The notes beneath the pieces are model-generated. The model saw only the letters and a program-made list of their open reading frames with translations. It was not told the DNA's origin and ran no database searches. 64,000 bases of DNA from Suillus spraguei (taxonomy: Eukaryota; Basidiomycota; Agaricomycetes; Boletales; Suillaceae). The translations under genes were made by a program, and so were the position numbers. This document shows, piece after piece, positions 1 to 10,553 of this stretch. Where the stretch lies: the NCBI GenBank assembly GCA_016800925.1, contig JABCPU010000134.1, forward strand, positions 1 to 64,000. The letters are read 5' to 3'. The first letter of the stretch is position 1; each line of letters begins with the position of its first letter.

Positions 1-288
1 TGAAGATTTAGCAGTGTTACTTACTTCCAGTCATTCCGTGATCAATTTGCTATTGCCTTTGATGCCTTTCGATGTCTCTTGCATCATTGTCCAGAGTCTC
101 GTCAATCAGGGCACTTGGACATGATAGCCCAACTGGAGGATGATCAATGCTTGTCTGCCCTGCAACCATAAAGTATTATAACATGTACTTCTAATTCACA
201 CAGTCTAATTTTTCATTTAGCAAGCTGATGAAGAACCACTCGACCCTGCTCAACTCGACAGCATGGGATGGCAATACTTCATTGAAGC
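1..288 (+). pseudogene. Fragment of a spliced host or repeat gene cut by the first LTR
   Basis: An open frame at about 30-168 ends in TAA. It is followed by an intron-like stretch with an acceptor at about 220 (tttcatttag) and a second open piece at 221-288 that runs straight into the LTR beginning at 289. The exon-like piece encodes a short acidic segment that ends around MGWQYFIEA at the LTR junction. I do not recognise the family. The left end lies outside the window, so this may be the remnant of a gene into which the retrotransposon inserted. Splicing and frame are inferred by eye. Confidence 0.3.
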
Positions 289-1056
289 TGTCATATACCA
301 TACTTCTAATCCCAGATCCAACATATGCGATCAGATCCGATCGATTCTATTTCCGTCCGGTCCACAGATCCTGTCCGGATCACCCATCCAAATGTGACTA
401 CTTCTCACACTCTAACTCCCTTGTGTATATCTGTGTCTATCTCCTTTCGGTCATTCCTCCTGTTTCCGGGTATTCCGGCTGTGTATACTTCCGTCCTGTG
501 TCACTGATCCGTTACCTGTGTTTCATTTCTGATTCATGCTTACTGATCCGCTGCGCATTAACTAATAGACTTCCGTTACACTTTGTACATAGCCTCGGTC
601 CCAGACTTGTTGATTATTCATATTAGATGCTTACAGTATATAAACCACTTGTAGATCTCTGTAGAACCTTAGTTCGAATATATCTTAGATTCTGCTCATC
701 CTGCTTCCTCCGGACTTGAGTCACTTTCCGCTTTAAGTCATCTTCTGAGACTTGGGATTGATTCCTTTAGTCTATATCTCTGACTCTATCTTCGGATAGT
801 CTATGTCTGTTAGTGTCTAGTTAGGAACTCGTTCCAAAGCTAGTCTTAATCCTTGTTCTATTCCTACGTTCCGGATAACCTTCGGATGTATCACATCCGA
901 TACCTTCGGATGTCCGGATCTGTCACGCAACTCCTTCCAGATCTTCGGACGTATACCTACTCCCTGAAATAAGGGCATTACTCGGGAAAGGGGCACAGTG
1001 CATGAACTGAGGCCAAAGCCCTTCGGATCTTTCTCCCTTTGAGTACGGTCTTAACA
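289..1056 (+). repeat. 5' long terminal repeat of a Ty3/gypsy element (LTR A)
   Basis: The repeat begins TGTCATATACCAT and ends CTTAACA, the TG...CA pattern of LTRs. It holds a TATA-like box (tatataaacc, about 637-646) upstream of a segment matching the other LTRs here. Its last 90 bp (about 967-1056) closely match the ends of the LTRs at 13218-13857 (opposite strand), about 14444-15676 and 17041-18295. The same start motif marks the solo LTR at 13857 on the minus strand. It sits directly upstream of the gag-pol remnant in the correct orientation. Length is about 768 bp. Confidence 0.8.
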
Positions 1057-1294
1057 GTATATCGAACTCACACCTTTCTGAGTAACATTCTCTACACCAT
1101 CCCACGTCATGCCTCCCCGTAAAACTCAGACACTCTCCGAGGAGCCGGACTTGGTCCAATCCAATGAGATCCGACACCCATCATCCAAACATTCACCAGC
1201 TTCTCTCAACGCCATGTGAGCATGAGCGATATAGGTCAAAGCATCCCTGCACGTCAAGCCAGACTGGATCCGGTTACACCAACTCGGAACACAG

Positions 1295-2384
1295 ATGACC
1301 CAGACACTAATTCACGCCCCAACCATTTGCTTTGATGATGAGCTGTGCGGCAACCCACCAGATGATGGAGGTGATGATCTGGACGATGAGGATCCGGATG
1401 TTGAAGAAGATCATAACCATCTGAACCCTCAGGACTGGGTCTTAGCTCTACTATCCATAGCCATTAATCACCTCACTTGCAGTAGCCGTCGTACCACCAC
1501 CTCGGACGATAGCAAAGTCAAAATCCACGAACCAGATACCTTCGACAGATCCGAGGCTCACAAGCTCCGAGCATTCTTCATCCAATGTGAGCTCAACTTC
1601 CAGAGCAAACATAACACGTTCCGTTCTGGACGTGCTAAAGTCAACTTCGCCCAATCTTACCTCAAGGGTATGGCGCTCAAGTGGTTCGAACCAGATCTCC
1701 TTTTGGACAGATATAGCAACCGTCCAGACTGGATGGATGACTACTCTGAGTTCATGCTCGAGCTCCAAACCAACTTCGGACCTCACGATCCCTCCGGAGA
1801 CGCGGAAATGCAGCTGGAACAGCTCCATATGTGTGACGGACAACACATTAACAAGTATGTTGTAGAATTTCAGCGACTTGCCTCCCAAGTACGTGAATGG
1901 GGAGACGGAGCTCTACGACGCCAATTCTACAATGGACTTCCAGATTAGTCGCATGGGTAAACCCACTACCCATTCGGAGTTCAAGACTCTCGCCCAGACC
2001 ATCAACACCCGCTACTGAGAGTGTAGGGGCAAAGTCACCCGAGAGAGTAAAGTCACCTCTTCCAATCCTCCTAGGCAGTCAGCATCTAACTGGACGAACT
2101 CCAACTCGACCAGATCCGATACACCCAAATTCAATAAGCCCACATCCTCTACAACCTCCTCTGCCCCGAAGCCTTCGGATCTTCCTAGCGTTGTTGGTGC
2201 GGATGGAAAGCTAACCACCCAGGAGCATCAGAGGCGTATCAACAAAAGGCTCTGTATGTTCTGTGGCGGACCTGGCCACACTGCCCAAGACTGCACCAAA
2301 TCCACTTCACGCGCTGCCAAAGGCCGTGCTACCGTGCTCACTCCAGAAAATGATCCGGAAGCCTCAGACGAGGCAAAAAATTAG
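1295..2384 (+). pseudogene. Retrotransposon Gag with CCHC zinc knuckle, frame broken
   Basis: The first part (1295-1948, about 217 residues) is a retrotransposon Gag: an acidic N-terminus, then the capsid-like region with features such as LKGMALKWFEPDLL and FGPHDPSGDAE. The frame closes with TAG at 1946. The continuing homology (RMGKPTTHSEFKTLAQTI, then a Ser/Thr/Pro-rich linker) lies in another frame, implying an indel. A CCHC knuckle, CMFCGGPGHTAQDC, is encoded at about 2254-2295, and the frame ends at a TAG near 2382. Gag would package element RNA; this copy cannot make the full protein. Confidence 0.85.
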
Positions 2385-2404
2385 TCTGTGACTCTCCTGA
2401 CTCC

Positions 2405-4640
2405 GTGTGGGATGAGGGTCACATTGGCCCAATCCGTACAACGGAGCTACGACTCAATGCTGTAACTCTTCCTGATCTGAACTCTCTATGTCCATACGTC
2501 TCACTTCCATCCTTCTCCAATATATCTGACTTTCTGGCCCTCATAGACTGTGGTTCCTCCCACTGCTTCATAGACACTGATTTCGTCTGAAAACATAACA
2601 TTCCTACCTATCAAATTCCGCTCCGTTTTTTGATGGTACATGCAATAACAATATTGTTGAAGCCATAAACCTATCCGTCCAATTCTCCTCCGGTGTAATC
2701 ACCTTCAACACGTTCTACGTTACCCCTTTGGATTCCTCATGTTATATCATTCTCGGATATAGCTGGCTCACCCGACACAATCCATTGATTGACTGGGTAT
2801 TGGGCAGCATCGAGTTCCGAACTATTGTACAGGGAATGCCATTGACTCCATCCACATCATCGCTGCCTCCGGACACACCATCTGTGGCAGGAAAATCAAA
2901 TCTGACACCTCCATTACCTCTGGATATTCTATCCAAGGAGGAATCCTCCCCTCCAGTATCTCCGTTGCCTCAGAGCATCCCATCCGTGGCAGAGACCCCT
3001 CCTCTGACCAAATCCAAACCCTCCGCTGACACTTCGGTCCCTAACATATCTCTGATAAATGCAGTGGCTTTTTGCCGTTCCTGCAAGTTAGAAGGATCCA
3101 CTCAGTTCAGCATCTATCTCTGTCCCTCCAGGGTTAATCTCTGATCCGCATCCGTATCATCTGAATCTCCAGATCTCTCCAGAATCCCTTCTGAATACCA
3201 CAAATTCGCAGATGTCTTTGACAAAGGCAAAGCCGGACAGTTACCTCCTCACCGACCCTATGACCTCAAAATCGAGATAGAGGAAGGAGCTAGTCCACCT
3301 CTCGGAACCATATATTCTCTCTCTCCGGTCGAGCTTGAAGCCCTCCGGAAGTTTCTCAATGAAAACATCTTGTCTGGACTCCTCCGATCCTCATCCTCTC
3401 CTCACAGAGCCCCTGTCCTGTTTGTGAAAAAGAAGGATGGTTCCCTTCACCTTTGTGTGGATTTCCGAGGCCTCAACCAGATTACCAAGAAGGACCGATA
3501 TCCGTTACCCCTCATTGCCGACCTCCTAGACTCTCCGAGCCGCACTAAAGTTTACACCAAAATTGATCTCCGCTCCGCTTACCATCTCGTCCAGATAGCA
3601 GAGGGAGATGAGTGGAAGACTTCCTTCCGAACGCGCTATGGTTTCTATGAATGGTTGGTAATGCCGGAAGGCCTTACAAACGCTCCAGCAGCTTTTCAAT
3701 GCTTTGTTAATAGCGTGTTTGCCAATATGCTGGATATATGCGTTATCGTATATCTGGATGACATCCTTATCTATTCTGAAGACCTTGCGAGTCATAGGAA
3801 ACACGTCTGAGAAGTACTACGCCGCCTCCGTAAACATCAACTCTATGCCAAAACCGAGAAATGTGAATTCCACTCATCCTCCATCGAGTATCTTGGTTAC
3901 CTGCTATCTCCGGACAGCTTGACAATGTCGTCAGAGAAGATCCAGTCTATTGTCAACTGGCCTGAACCTCGGAAGATCAAGGACATTCAATCCTTCCTCG
4001 GATTCGCTAATTTCTATCGTCGATTTATCTTCAACTACTCGGATATTGTAGTTCCCCTCACTCAGCTTACGCACAAGGGAGTCCCTTGGGATTTTTCTGA
4101 AGACTGTCAGAAATGATTCGGAGCACTCAAAAAAGCCTTCACTTCCGCTCCGGTACTTACCCACTGGATTCCGGATGTTCCTATAGTTGTGGAAACCGAT
4201 GCCTCTGATTATGCCATAGCTGGAATACTGTCCATTGTATGTCCGGACTCAGAGCTTCGTCCAGTTGCCTATTATTCCTGTACTCTGTCCGCTCCGGAAC
4301 TCAATTATGACACCCATGACAAGGAACTCCTAGCCATCCACGAAGCTTTTTGGACCTGGCGACATTACCTAGAAGGCTCGTCCGAGCCTATAGATGTGGT
4401 TATGGACTACAAAAACCTCAAGTACTTCTCCACTACCAAACTCCTCTCTCGCCGTCAGGCTCGCTGGTCTGAATTCCTCCATCAGTTCAATCTCATCATC
4501 CATTTCCGTCCCGGAAAACTTGGAGCCAAACCCGGATTCCCTTACTAGACGTTGGGACGTCTACCCCAAAGAGGGGGATAAGGACTATGCTCAAGTCAAT
4601 CCTCATAATTTCCGCCCAGTATTCACCTCTGAACAGTGAG
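2405..4640 (+). pseudogene. Retrotransposon Pol: protease, reverse transcriptase, RNase H (decayed)
   Basis: The aspartic protease motif appears as LIDCGSSHCFID near 2540-2580. The reverse transcriptase spans about 3180-3810, with [18 protein letters not shown] (template/dNTP region) and the catalytic YLDD within [14 protein letters not shown] at about 3745-3780. The thumb and connection follow at 3810-4116 (LGYLLSP, SFLGFANFYRRFI). RNase H at 4150-4548 starts with ETDASDYAIAGIL and holds the DKELLAI block. In-frame TGA codons at 2588, 3808 and 4114 and other shifts destroy the polyprotein. The region homologous to the pre-integrase linker (WDVYPKEGD, about 4552-4578) is the last recognisable part. 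Confidence 0.9.
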
Positions 4641-4665
4641 CTTCGTCCCTATGAGCCACATGTCA

Positions 4666-5542
4666 TTTTGATGGCTATTAACATTTAAATGATATTCCTA
4701 AGCTAATTTGAATCTAAGAGATATATGACCTTGTCACTACATAGACAGATTCTTGGCCTGCAGTAACTGAGTCTGAGTAAGATGGAGGGGCAGTATTACT
4801 GACACCTGACATTTGAGGTCCTGCACCACAAAGAAGTGGATGAAAGGCCCCAAGCCCAAACTCTGGGAAATCAATGGCATGTGTCTGTGCAATAGGAATG
4901 ACACAAACAACACTTGTTGTAAAATTAGAACCATTAGTATTATGCATCACATGGCTCACAGCATCTGAACCCTCGCTGTGCATCCAATACTGAAGAGACG
5001 GCAGTGTAAAGTCCTGCTTTTACAAAAAAAATTAGTAATGTACAGCGCCATGATTGATCAAAATGATATACCGCTGCAGTACTAGTAGCATTGTTGCCTG
5101 TCACTCTAAGTCCACTACTCGGCTCAATGTCCCTGATACCAGTAGAAATGACTTGCAACCGTGTCGGAAGTTCGAGGGGAAGTGAATTGGTGCTACTGGA
5201 CATATCTGATACTGTTGAAATTGAACCTATGAAGGATTATGTGCGATGAATGTTAATTATTGCAATCACTCACTTATGGGACGGCCAAACCTCAGTGGAT
5301 TGATGAGAACTGTAAATGAAAGGTGAGAAGATGTACAGGAATGGTATAATGAAACTTACATTGTTGGTATGTGAAGTGGATTCAATGGCTTCTTGCACAG
5401 GAATGACAGAGTGCTCAGGTGATGGGATGCAAGTATCTGCCTGCCTGACATGAGCAGACCTGTGGCACACAGCAGATGGTGCAAGGATAAACTCCCTTGC
5501 TGGGGGAGGGGTCACATGCCTGGAAATACATCTGGATATCAT
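4666..5542 (-). pseudogene. Unrecognised multi-exon gene fragment
   Basis: On the minus strand several open segments are separated by fungal-type introns: one beginning at an ATG near 5542 and running to a donor (GTAAGT) near 5360; another at about 5229-5075 with a donor GTATAT; and a last one from an acceptor near 5015 to a stop at 4714. The segments are Ser/Thr-rich with low complexity and contain no domain I can name. Phases between the first exons do not join cleanly, so it may be decayed, or part of a transposon-captured gene. Function unknown. Confidence 0.35.
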
Positions 5543-5610
5543 TTCTAGATATCTCTGTCTTCTTCCAGATAGGGGCTATCGGATGTGGAATCTAACAGGT
5601 TCCTCAAAAC

Positions 5611-7421
5611 ATGAGGGTTGACAGTCTTCATACTTTCATTGTCAAACCAGATGGGGCTCCCATGATCAACCTGTACAATACTCAAACACACCAGTGGAAT
5701 TGGGCACTTCCATCATCATATGAACACAAATGTTCACCTACAAAAAACAGGGAGCAGAAAGGAGCTGAGAATGACAAGGGAGAGTGGATCTTGGTTGATG
5801 AAGTTACTGCAAACATGGAGTCAGCCCACAGAACCATTGATACCCCAAGCACTGAAGGCTTGAATGTCACCGAAAGCAACCTCTTGGAGTTCATATCATC
5901 TGGTGGTGTAGGGTTATTTAATGATCACATGCCATCCAGTGAGCATTCATTGAACCTGTCTACTGATGACAGGGATCCATCAGACCCATCCAATGATGGG
6001 AATGAAGTGATGGTCAATGAGGAAGACTTCAATCAATCTTCAACAGAATATATCTTTACATCATTCTTTAATGTTGTCTCTGTTGCCCTCCTTGCAATAG
6101 AGCTCAACTTGTCCAAAAACACCGTTTGTCGTGCAAATGGAGCGCAGCAAACTCATCATGCCCAGTACATGGTGAGGATATCAAACGCAAACCAGATCTG
6201 GCCTTATTGGATGATATTGAGGCTCAATGGGACACCATCAAGGCAGTATGTGAGTTGACTGCTAGCCCATACACACCTTTGGGTACCCTTGCAAAGACTC
6301 TCAACACTAAAGTGTACCTAATTGTGAAACACCAGCCCTAGAGATGATTTGCTCTAATGATCTCACTGTGTGCTGGTTATTGCGAACTTCATGTCCACTT
6401 GTATGACCACTTGGGTGGTGTAGTAAGTGCTTGCACTTATATTGACCAACAACCTGACAAGTACTTACAAATATCCTTGAGCATGGTCTTCAGTGATCTT
6501 GAGTGTATTGGGTATGACTCCTCAATCAACATCTTCAGGCACACACTTGATCAAACACTAAAGTCGCTCCCCCTCCATGTCCAGCATGACTTGAAACATT
6601 TGCAAGTCGAGGCTGCCAGTGCATCACCTGGGGGTGATGGAAAGGGCAAGAGTGAGGGTGGGGATGGGGGGCAAAGATGAGAGTGAGGGCAAGGTCAAGA
6701 ATGAGGTTGAGGTTGAGGTTGAGGTTGAGGTTGAGAACAAGAACAAGAACAAGAACAAGAACAAGGGTGAGTTGAGGATAATGAGAGTGTGTCCTTTCTG
6801 GACACCACTAAAATGAGGAATGTGAATGACAATGAATTCCCTGTGGAGCTTCCTATAGAAGTACCTGAAGACCCTCTGTGCACACCCCTTCCAGAACCTA
6901 ATGGCAAGATTCATGTCAATGACTATTACTACGATATGCTGGAAATCATTTTCTTGAGCCAGGGTCTTGTTGGTCATGGTACGGTTTGTTACCTGGCCAG
7001 GAAAGATGATTATAAATTCATTATTAAGGACCACTGGGTCCTGGGGGGAGAAAGAAGCTATGAATGAAATCAACATAATGAAGAAGATGAGTGGAGTCTG
7101 CAGTGTTCCTACACTCATTGAGTCCAGGGACAGAGTCTATCAAACTGCAAACTATTGGTACAAAGTTTTGTGCAGCCTTAAGGGCACATTCTGAACTCAT
7201 GTTTGTCTCATCTTGAAGCCACGTACAAGACCTTTGCATAAATTCTGCTCAAAGCTAGAGCTTCCCAGCTCAATATGCAATATCGTGGAAAATAAGTTCT
7301 ATATTACAATGTATCAAGAATTTTACTAACTTACTGTTTAATTCAGAAGGAAATGGTGGAAGAGTGCAAGGTTCTCTATCATGACTGCAGTTTGAACAAT
7401 GCTATGATTGAGGATGATGGG
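5611..7421 (+). pseudogene. FunK1-type fungal protein kinase, N-terminal part
   Basis: This is a decayed copy of the FunK1 family of kinases expanded in Agaricomycetes. The N-terminal FunK1 region is seen at 6340-6600 (ISLCAGYCELHVHLYDH, then a segment ending DLECIGYDSS). The kinase lobe lies at 6900-7190 (GLVGHGTVCYLARKDDY, FIIKDHWVLGG), and the catalytic-loop equivalent at about 7368-7420 (LYHDCSLNNAMIEDDG). The usual HRD is YHD here. Frameshifts occur near 7060 and in the 6300-6360 and 6680-6790 stretches. Homology stops abruptly at 7421, where a TGTCACAA-starting sequence begins. The family C-terminus reappears at 10171, so the gene was split by inserted DNA. Confidence 0.75.
6703..6766 (+). 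repeat. Two adjoining hexanucleotide tandem repeats
   Basis: About five to six copies of GAGGTT are followed directly by five copies of AACAAG. Both are hexamers, so length change keeps frame. In one frame they encode Glu-Val repeats and then Asn-Lys repeats, inside the FunK1 relic between its N-terminal region and the kinase lobe. Confidence 0.85.
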
Positions 7422-8609
7422 TGTCACAAATACCAAACACAAACCATTATTCTTTCTTGAATTTCCTTAAAGCACTGTGACAAACAAACTCATACTGAGC
7501 TTAAAACATCATATTTTCATATAAGTGTCAAACAGCTATCATTGTCCTTACCCTCAGCTTCACTGTCCTTTGTTGTACCATTTTGCCATGTGTTACCCTA
7601 TCTACCAGTTATCGTTCCATGCTCCAGCAGCCTCATTGCTGCTTAACAGCTGTCCTATGGCAATGTTCCCACAGAGTGGTGATTTAGGCACCATCAAGCA
7701 TGATTTACCATCCATCCTATGTCCATCCAATCTTGCCAGTATGTGATGTTTTGTAAACTATAGTGTAGTCTTATTACATGTCTGCTGCATGTTTATCCTA
7801 TCCCTTCTGTTTCCGTAGCTATTCCCTAGTATAAAAGTTTCTAGGTACCTGTACTCGTTCACTACTTCCCTCCTATAGTACAAACAGTACTTAGAAATAG
7901 TCACCACTACTATCACTACTGAATAAAGTCCTTTACCAAAGTCACTGTCTCTTAAGAATCCCTTTACTGCTGCACAAACCACCACTCCTTACCACTTTCC
8001 CATGCTTCACTGCTTGCACTACCGCTTGTTTATCACTTTCCCACACTTCACTGCTTGTTTACTGCTACTTTCCCATACCTTACCGCAGTTTTACCACTCG
8101 CACTATCGCTTCTTCAACACTTTCCCACACTTACTGCTAGTTTTACCACTAGTTTCCCACAGACCGGAGGTTACTGCTACCATCTTGCTACCACTGGCAA
8201 CATTATTGCACCACAGGCTAGGTATTACCAAACTATACTAACTAGCATTCCCTTTAGGGTTGAACATTCTTGTCTCACAAATGAAGCAGGCTAGGAGGAG
8301 CGCAAGACTCATATACTGGCTTGGTAGTAGTTTGCTACAGCCCAGGGCAGATTGTATCTTTACTGTGCCTAAACCCAGGGCTAAGACAAACCCTAACCCT
8401 ATCAAAATCTCTACAATTGCTTCTATAACTGAACTCCTTAGTGAAGATGAAGAGATATGGTGTGATGCCATTGGATAAGATAAGACTAGATAGTATCACG
8501 TGATCTCAGAACCTTCTAGAACTATGATATCATCACTATGTCACAACCATCACATTGTATGATTCTCATTTCTATTTTATGATTGGCTAGTAGTTTCAGA
8601 CTCAGTTTG
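7422..8609. other. Inserted non-coding sequence between the FunK1 halves
   Basis: This stretch separates the FunK1 catalytic loop from the Copia unit. It begins TGTCACAAATACC, an LTR-like start, and TGTCACAA recurs at about 8538. The section 7985-8200 is made of irregular repeats of motifs such as ACTTTCCCACACTT and TTTACCACT. A plus-strand frame at 8281-8478 (to TAA) contains a basic segment but no domain I recognise. I can assign no gene here; it is probably degraded repeat DNA. Confidence 0.4.
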
Positions 8610-8893
8610 TGTTAGTTGTGTGACTTCGCATTTAATTAGTTCAAGGACTTTCAGGACTTTCAGTACACTTTTGAGACATTAAGGACACTTCAATGACCGC
8701 ACTTTTGGGACACTTTAAGGACATTACCATGATAGGCATTGTTTACATTTATTTACAAAAACTCGTCCATAGTCAGAGTTCATAGTCTTATATGCCTTGT
8801 GCATTGACTCTGAACTCTCAGGTATGACACATTTATATAGATACTTAATATATGTGTGCATTGACTCTGAACTCTCAGCTTGACTTATAATAG
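8610..8893 (+). repeat. Left inverted arm of the Copia unit, with 174-bp insertion
   Basis: Two blocks (8610-8646 and 8821-8893) match the reverse complement of 10063-10170. Between them lies a 174-bp stretch with short repeats (GGACTTTCAGGACTTTCAG, then several GGACACTT motifs). A 21-23 bp motif, TGCATTGACTCTGAACTCTC, occurs twice (about 8800 and 8859), suggesting that the insertion arose with a local duplication. Confidence 0.85.
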
Positions 8894-9707
8894 ATGATGA
8901 GGTGGACACTTCAGATGCCTTATTAGCATTCCTACCACCTTTTCTGCGGTCCTTATTGCTCTTGTAGCGATCCTTAAGGTTAGTGCATTTGTGGGTGCAG
9001 TGCCCTTGTTTTTCACAGTACCAGCAGGTGACTGAAGTGCCACACCTGCACTCTCCAGACGCAGTATACAGTGCTACATCGCTCCCAGAACCCTCAGGAC
9101 ATCTCCTCCTTTGAGTCTCCTCTGCCAAGAAAGCTGCCTTTAACTCCTCCTTGTCTAGGGACTTCAGTAACATCAAGGAGGACGCAAAATTGGAGTATTC
9201 CTCGCCCAGAGAACAAACCATAGCCATGCAGACAAGCTCCTGGTCAAGTTCCTTGATGGTATAGGGCTTGGTAGAGTCTGAGGGGCGCAATTCCTGGACT
9301 TTAGACATCCCATCTTTGATCCTGGCAATGAGAGTGCTCAAGGATTCATCAGGTTGCTTTCTGATGGAGAAGAAGTCGTCCCAGGCATTGAAACGCGCTC
9401 CAGGACGCTTCTGGAGGTGGGTAGATGCAAGGGTAGTCCAAATCTTGACAGGGTCATCATGGACAGAGTCTATATGGGTCCTTTGCTCCACAGAACATGT
9501 GAGGTACAGCTCCCCAGCTGCCTTGTCTGCCTTGGTGTCCCACTTCACTGCAGCTTCCATCTCAGTAGGTCTAGTCTCAGTGCCATTGACAAGCAGCCAG
9601 AGACCTTTGACACAAAGGTAGGCCTTCATTTCACCTTTCCAGGTAGCATAGTTGGTAGAGGTGAGTTTGTTGACAGTGTGGACGGTGTTTGAGTCTTCTG
9701 AGGACAT
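8724..9707 (-). CDS. Copia-type Gag polypeptide (UBN2 family) with zinc knuckle
   Basis: The start MSSEDSN at 9707 is chosen because homologous Gag proteins begin just before the conserved KLTSTNYATWKGEMKAYL block. The frame also stays open upstream to about 9950. The UBN2 body follows (WDTKADKAAGELYLTCSVE, then KIWTTLASTHLQKRPGARF and LSTLIARIKDGM). A CCHC knuckle, CWYCEKQGHCTHKC, lies near 9000-9040, followed by a basic tail. The last 45 residues are read from the left inverted arm and include a repeated SSESMH motif, so the C-terminus is a read-through into repeat DNA. The frame is intact over 300 residues, suggesting a young copy. It has no pol partner here. Confidence 0.8.
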   Translation of the reverse strand: MSSEDSNTVHTVNKLTSTNYATWKGEMKAYLCVKGLWLLVNGTETRPTEMEAAVKWDTKADKAAGELYLTCSVEQRTHIDSVHDDPVKIWTTLASTHLQKRPGARFNAWDDFFSIRKQPDESLSTLIARIKDGMSKVQELRPSDSTKPYTIKELDQELVCMAMVCSLGEEYSNFASSLMLLKSLDKEELKAAFLAEETQRRRCPEGSGSDVALYTASGECRCGTSVTCWYCEKQGHCTHKCTNLKDRYKSNKDRRKGGRNANKASEVSTSSSIISQAESSESMHTYIKYLYKCVIPESSESMHKAYKTMNSDYGRVFVNKCKQCLSW

Positions 9708-10062
9708 GGTAAAGGTGGGCAGTGGTGCAGGGCAGGAGTGGGACAAAGTAAGGGCAAGGGCTTGGTAGAACTCGAGGTAGTAGCAGTCTTTGCTGATTTT
9801 CAGCGAAAGAAAGCTAGAGAATAATGGTGGGGAGGCTGGTGCACCTAGGAGGCAAGAGGAGTGAAAATGCGGACTATGTTGTCCAAAGACAATAAACTTC
9901 CAACAATCTTTCAACACAGTAACCCAAAAGCTCAACACAACTCTCTCCAATGGGTTCCTTAGGCCTTCGAAGGGTGGGGAACCAGATAGGAGCGGTTTAG
10001 GGCGAGTGGTAGGTTGGTGGTGCTGGTGGTAGATTGGGCTGCTAAAGCGCAGGGCTCATAAC

Positions 10063-10170
10063 CTATTATAAGTCAAGCTGAGAGTTCAGAGTCAATGCAC
10101 ACATATATTAAGTATCTATATAAATGTGTCATACCTTGAACTAATTAAGTGCGAAGTCACACAACTAACA
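10063..10170 (-). repeat. Right inverted arm of the Copia unit
   Basis: A continuous 108-bp copy of the arm. Read on the minus strand it begins TGTTAGTTG and includes a TATA-like stretch (tttatatagat), as expected for an LTR promoter facing the gag frame. The junction at 10170/10171 falls directly before the FunK1 C-terminal coding sequence. Confidence 0.85.
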
Positions 10171-10553
10171 AAATGATGTTCTTCTGGCACATGGAACACC
10201 ATGTCAAGGAACTTAGCCAGCAGTTCCATCCATACTTCAAAAAACTCCTCCCCATCACATTGGAGTGGTACCATTTGATGAGAGAACCATCAAAGGTAAC
10301 TTTCAATGATGTAATTAGGATGCTAGAGAGACATATCACAAACCTTCTGATGAATGAGCCTTTGCCTGAGCTTCTTGTCTCATGGTGGTTGCTCAAAGGC
10401 CTCAAGGCAGAAAGTTCTGTAAGCAGTGGTGAAGAGGGGGAATCACAATCACTTGTAGATGAGACCCGGATGCACCTTAACAACAAACAAGTCATAGACT
10501 ACCAATGGACCCTAGAAGTTGCACCCAAGTCAAACAAGAGTAAGACTGGATAG
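10171..10553 (+). pseudogene. FunK1-type kinase, C-terminal part
   Basis: The segment encodes KMMFFWHMEHHVKELSQQF followed by HPYFKKLLPITLEWYHLM and a VTFNDVIRMLERHI block. This is the helical C-terminal end typical of FunK1 kinases (a QF.PYF motif, then a W..L motif). It ends in TAG at 10551 after a Ser/Lys-rich tail. Homology starts at the edge of the inverted Copia arm, in the same orientation as the N-terminal part at 5611-7421. The roughly 150 residues between the catalytic loop and this end are not seen. The assignment is by pattern recognition of the family. Confidence 0.6.

Larger units (their letters stand above)
289..4665 (+). mobile_element. Truncated Ty3/gypsy retrotransposon (5' LTR, gag, protease, RT, RNase H; no integrase or 3' LTR)
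   Basis: The order LTR, gag, zinc knuckle, protease, reverse transcriptase, RNase H is that of Ty3/gypsy elements. Similarity stops shortly after the RNase H tether, in the linker that normally precedes integrase. No integrase, chromodomain, polypurine tract or 3' LTR follows. The reading frame is broken several times by TGA/TAG codons and shifts, so this is a dead copy. The truncation abuts an unrelated minus-strand fragment starting near 4710. Confidence 0.9.
8610..10170 (-). mobile_element. Copia-type gag unit framed by long inverted arms
   Basis: The unit starts TGTTAGTTGTGTGACTTCGC at 8610 and ends with the reverse complement at 10170. The right arm is a continuous 108 bp (10063-10170). 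The same sequence in reverse complement is present on the left in two blocks, 8610-8646 and 8821-8893, separated by a 174-bp insertion. Between the arms lies one Copia gag frame on the minus strand and no protease, integrase or reverse transcriptase. Copia LTRs are direct, not inverted, so this is either two opposed LTR fragments around a gag or a non-autonomous element with terminal inverted repeats. No clear target duplication flanks it (GTTTG versus AAATG). Confidence 0.65.

Noticed and set aside
8389..8401. AAACCCTAACCCT, resembling two telomeric repeats
   Set aside because: Only two units, within a low-complexity region; too short to claim an interstitial telomere.
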